Assembly: GCA_903870245.1 (NCBI GenBank)
Contig: CAIQCB010000035.1
Coordinates: 62,001-126,000 of the forward strand
DNA length: 64,000 nucleotides
Reading direction: 5' to 3'
Source: an uncultured Methylocystaceae bacterium
GTDB taxonomy: Bacteria; Pseudomonadota; Alphaproteobacteria; Rhizobiales; Beijerinckiaceae
Position numbers and translations under genes: made by a program. Positions 63,488-64,000 of this stretch are shown here, piece by piece. A model generated the notes under the pieces. The model made no database searches. It saw nothing but the letters and a program-made list of their open reading frames with translations, and was not told the DNA's origin. Each line of letters opens with the position of its first letter. Position 1 is the stretch's first letter.

Positions 63488-63787
63488 TGCAATCAAGTTA
63501 TGATTCGATCATTGATCAACTGGCAAAGCTTGGCTCTGCGCAGAAACTTTATCGCTGGTCGCATACTTAACCCGTTCAAAAGGCTTGCCGCTCGGGCGAG
63601 CATATGGCTTGCCGAGGTCGACGCTTCGCCGCCTTTGAGGCAGGAGACGAGATATTTTTTTACCCCCGCCCGCAAGTATTGTCGGGACGCCCAGCATTCC
63701 CATCGGCGTTTGGCATTACAGCGCATGACAAAGACATGATCGCCGACAAATTCCGCATTTACTTCATAACCGCTTGTATTGTATCCG
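63488..63787. other. Region without a supportable gene
   Basis: 300 bp between the hypothetical membrane protein and the phosphatase gene. Overlapping ORFs on both strands (63500-63739 forward and 63493-63816 reverse) are not supported; the reverse one overlaps the phosphatase gene. Confidence 0.4.
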
Positions 63788-64000
63788 CTAAAAACGATCC
63801 GCCTGCACACCGCCAACGGGCCCGCGCCCCAACAATTCCTTGATCCGGGTTGTCAGCTTGTCACGCACGTCGCGATAGGCGTCGAGCATCTGCTCGCGAG
63901 AACCTTGCGTTGCGGTAGCATCCGGCGTCGGCCAGTAGACGACGTCGATAGCCATAGCTCGGGTGAACTCCATCGCCTTGTGATGCGCCTCGGGAGACAG
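63788..64000 (-). CDS. Low-molecular-weight phosphatase/arsenate reductase family, C-terminal part
   Basis: The frame runs from the window edge (64000) to a stop at 63788, giving 70 residues. IDVVYWPTPDATATQGSREQ and MLDAYRDVRDKLTTRI match the C-terminal region of ArsC-type arsenate reductases and low-molecular-weight protein tyrosine phosphatases (D/Y-W-P-x-P-D-P-x-x-x-x-G). The active-site CxxxxCR loop is outside the window. It may reduce arsenate using thioredoxin or glutathione; it is unclear which. Confidence 0.8.
   Translation of the reverse strand: MSPEAHHKAMEFTRAMAIDVVYWPTPDATATQGSREQMLDAYRDVRDKLTTRIKELLGRGPVGGVQADRF

Noticed and set aside
63493-63816. 107-aa reverse ORF
   Set aside because: Overlaps the end of the phosphatase gene and an opposing ORF; no recognisable motif.

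Overview
The window looks like the chromosome of an alphaproteobacterial type II methanotroph (Methylocystis/Methylosinus-like, order Hyphomicrobiales). The base composition is GC-rich. The housekeeping set is alphaproteobacterial: a petABC bc1 operon, a two-CDGSH-motif protein, an ELM1-family protein and a lone glyS. Two metabolic markers point to methanotrophy: an orphan particulate methane monooxygenase subunit C (pmoC, 9.6-10.4 kb) and a hydroxylamine oxidoreductase pair (haoA-haoB, 50.5-53.3 kb). Species-level placement is inference.

Layout. 0-9.6 kb: the end of ung, a glutathione S-transferase, a 38-aa membrane peptide, a ChaA-type antiporter, uvrC, a YihY-family membrane protein, ftsK, a LolA-like protein and a hydratase. 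9.6-19 kb is more accessory: orphan pmoC facing away from a di-iron fatty-acid/sterol hydroxylase; small oxidoreductases; a PsiF-repeat protein; a TetR regulator with a conspicuous palindromic operator facing DUF2141 and SDR genes; an S24-like protein without its catalytic residues; RlpA; and an outer-membrane protein. 19-22.7 kb: rsmB, glpX and hom.

22,853-26,292 is a 3.44-kb mobile element. It has 23-bp terminal inverted repeats (22 of 23 match) and a perfect 8-bp target duplication (GACAAATT). It carries an IS1-type DDE transposase plus cargo: an XRE-ImmA/IrrE protein with a downstream partner, two overlapping small reverse-strand genes, and a hairpin-rich segment ending in a tRNA T-arm look-alike. 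26.7-30.3 kb is a tight three-gene cassette (TelA-like, DUF6384, coiled coil with a glycine-rich tail) closed by a strong terminator.

30.4-47.5 kb is largely core: petABC, trmL, a membrane protein, hemF, GtrA, a small cytochrome c, carB, greA, an ELM1-family gene with no canonical start codon at its conserved N-terminus, trxB, CDGSH protein, glyS, an LpoA/LivK-like lipoprotein, rsmI and yraN. 47.6-49.2 kb repeats the TetR theme: an alpha/beta hydrolase faces a second TetR of the same subfamily, with a related operator (TTGAC-N3-GTCAA). 49.4-53.3 kb holds a MOSC protein, a hairpin-rich leader and haoAB. 53.4-58 kb holds a DUF900-type hydrolase, a MocR regulator, a 29-aa membrane peptide and an amidase. 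58.3-61.7 kb is a Cys/His-rich small exported protein followed by a TonB-dependent receptor. The last 2.3 kb is AT-richer and decayed, with an acyltransferase remnant, an orphan membrane protein, and the 3' part of a low-molecular-weight phosphatase/arsenate reductase gene at the edge.

The strongest leads are the cargo-bearing IS1-type element, the orphan pmoC with intact copper ligands, the two TetR/operator pairs, and the TelA-DUF6384-coiled-coil cassette. No CRISPR array, rRNA or confident tRNA gene was seen.
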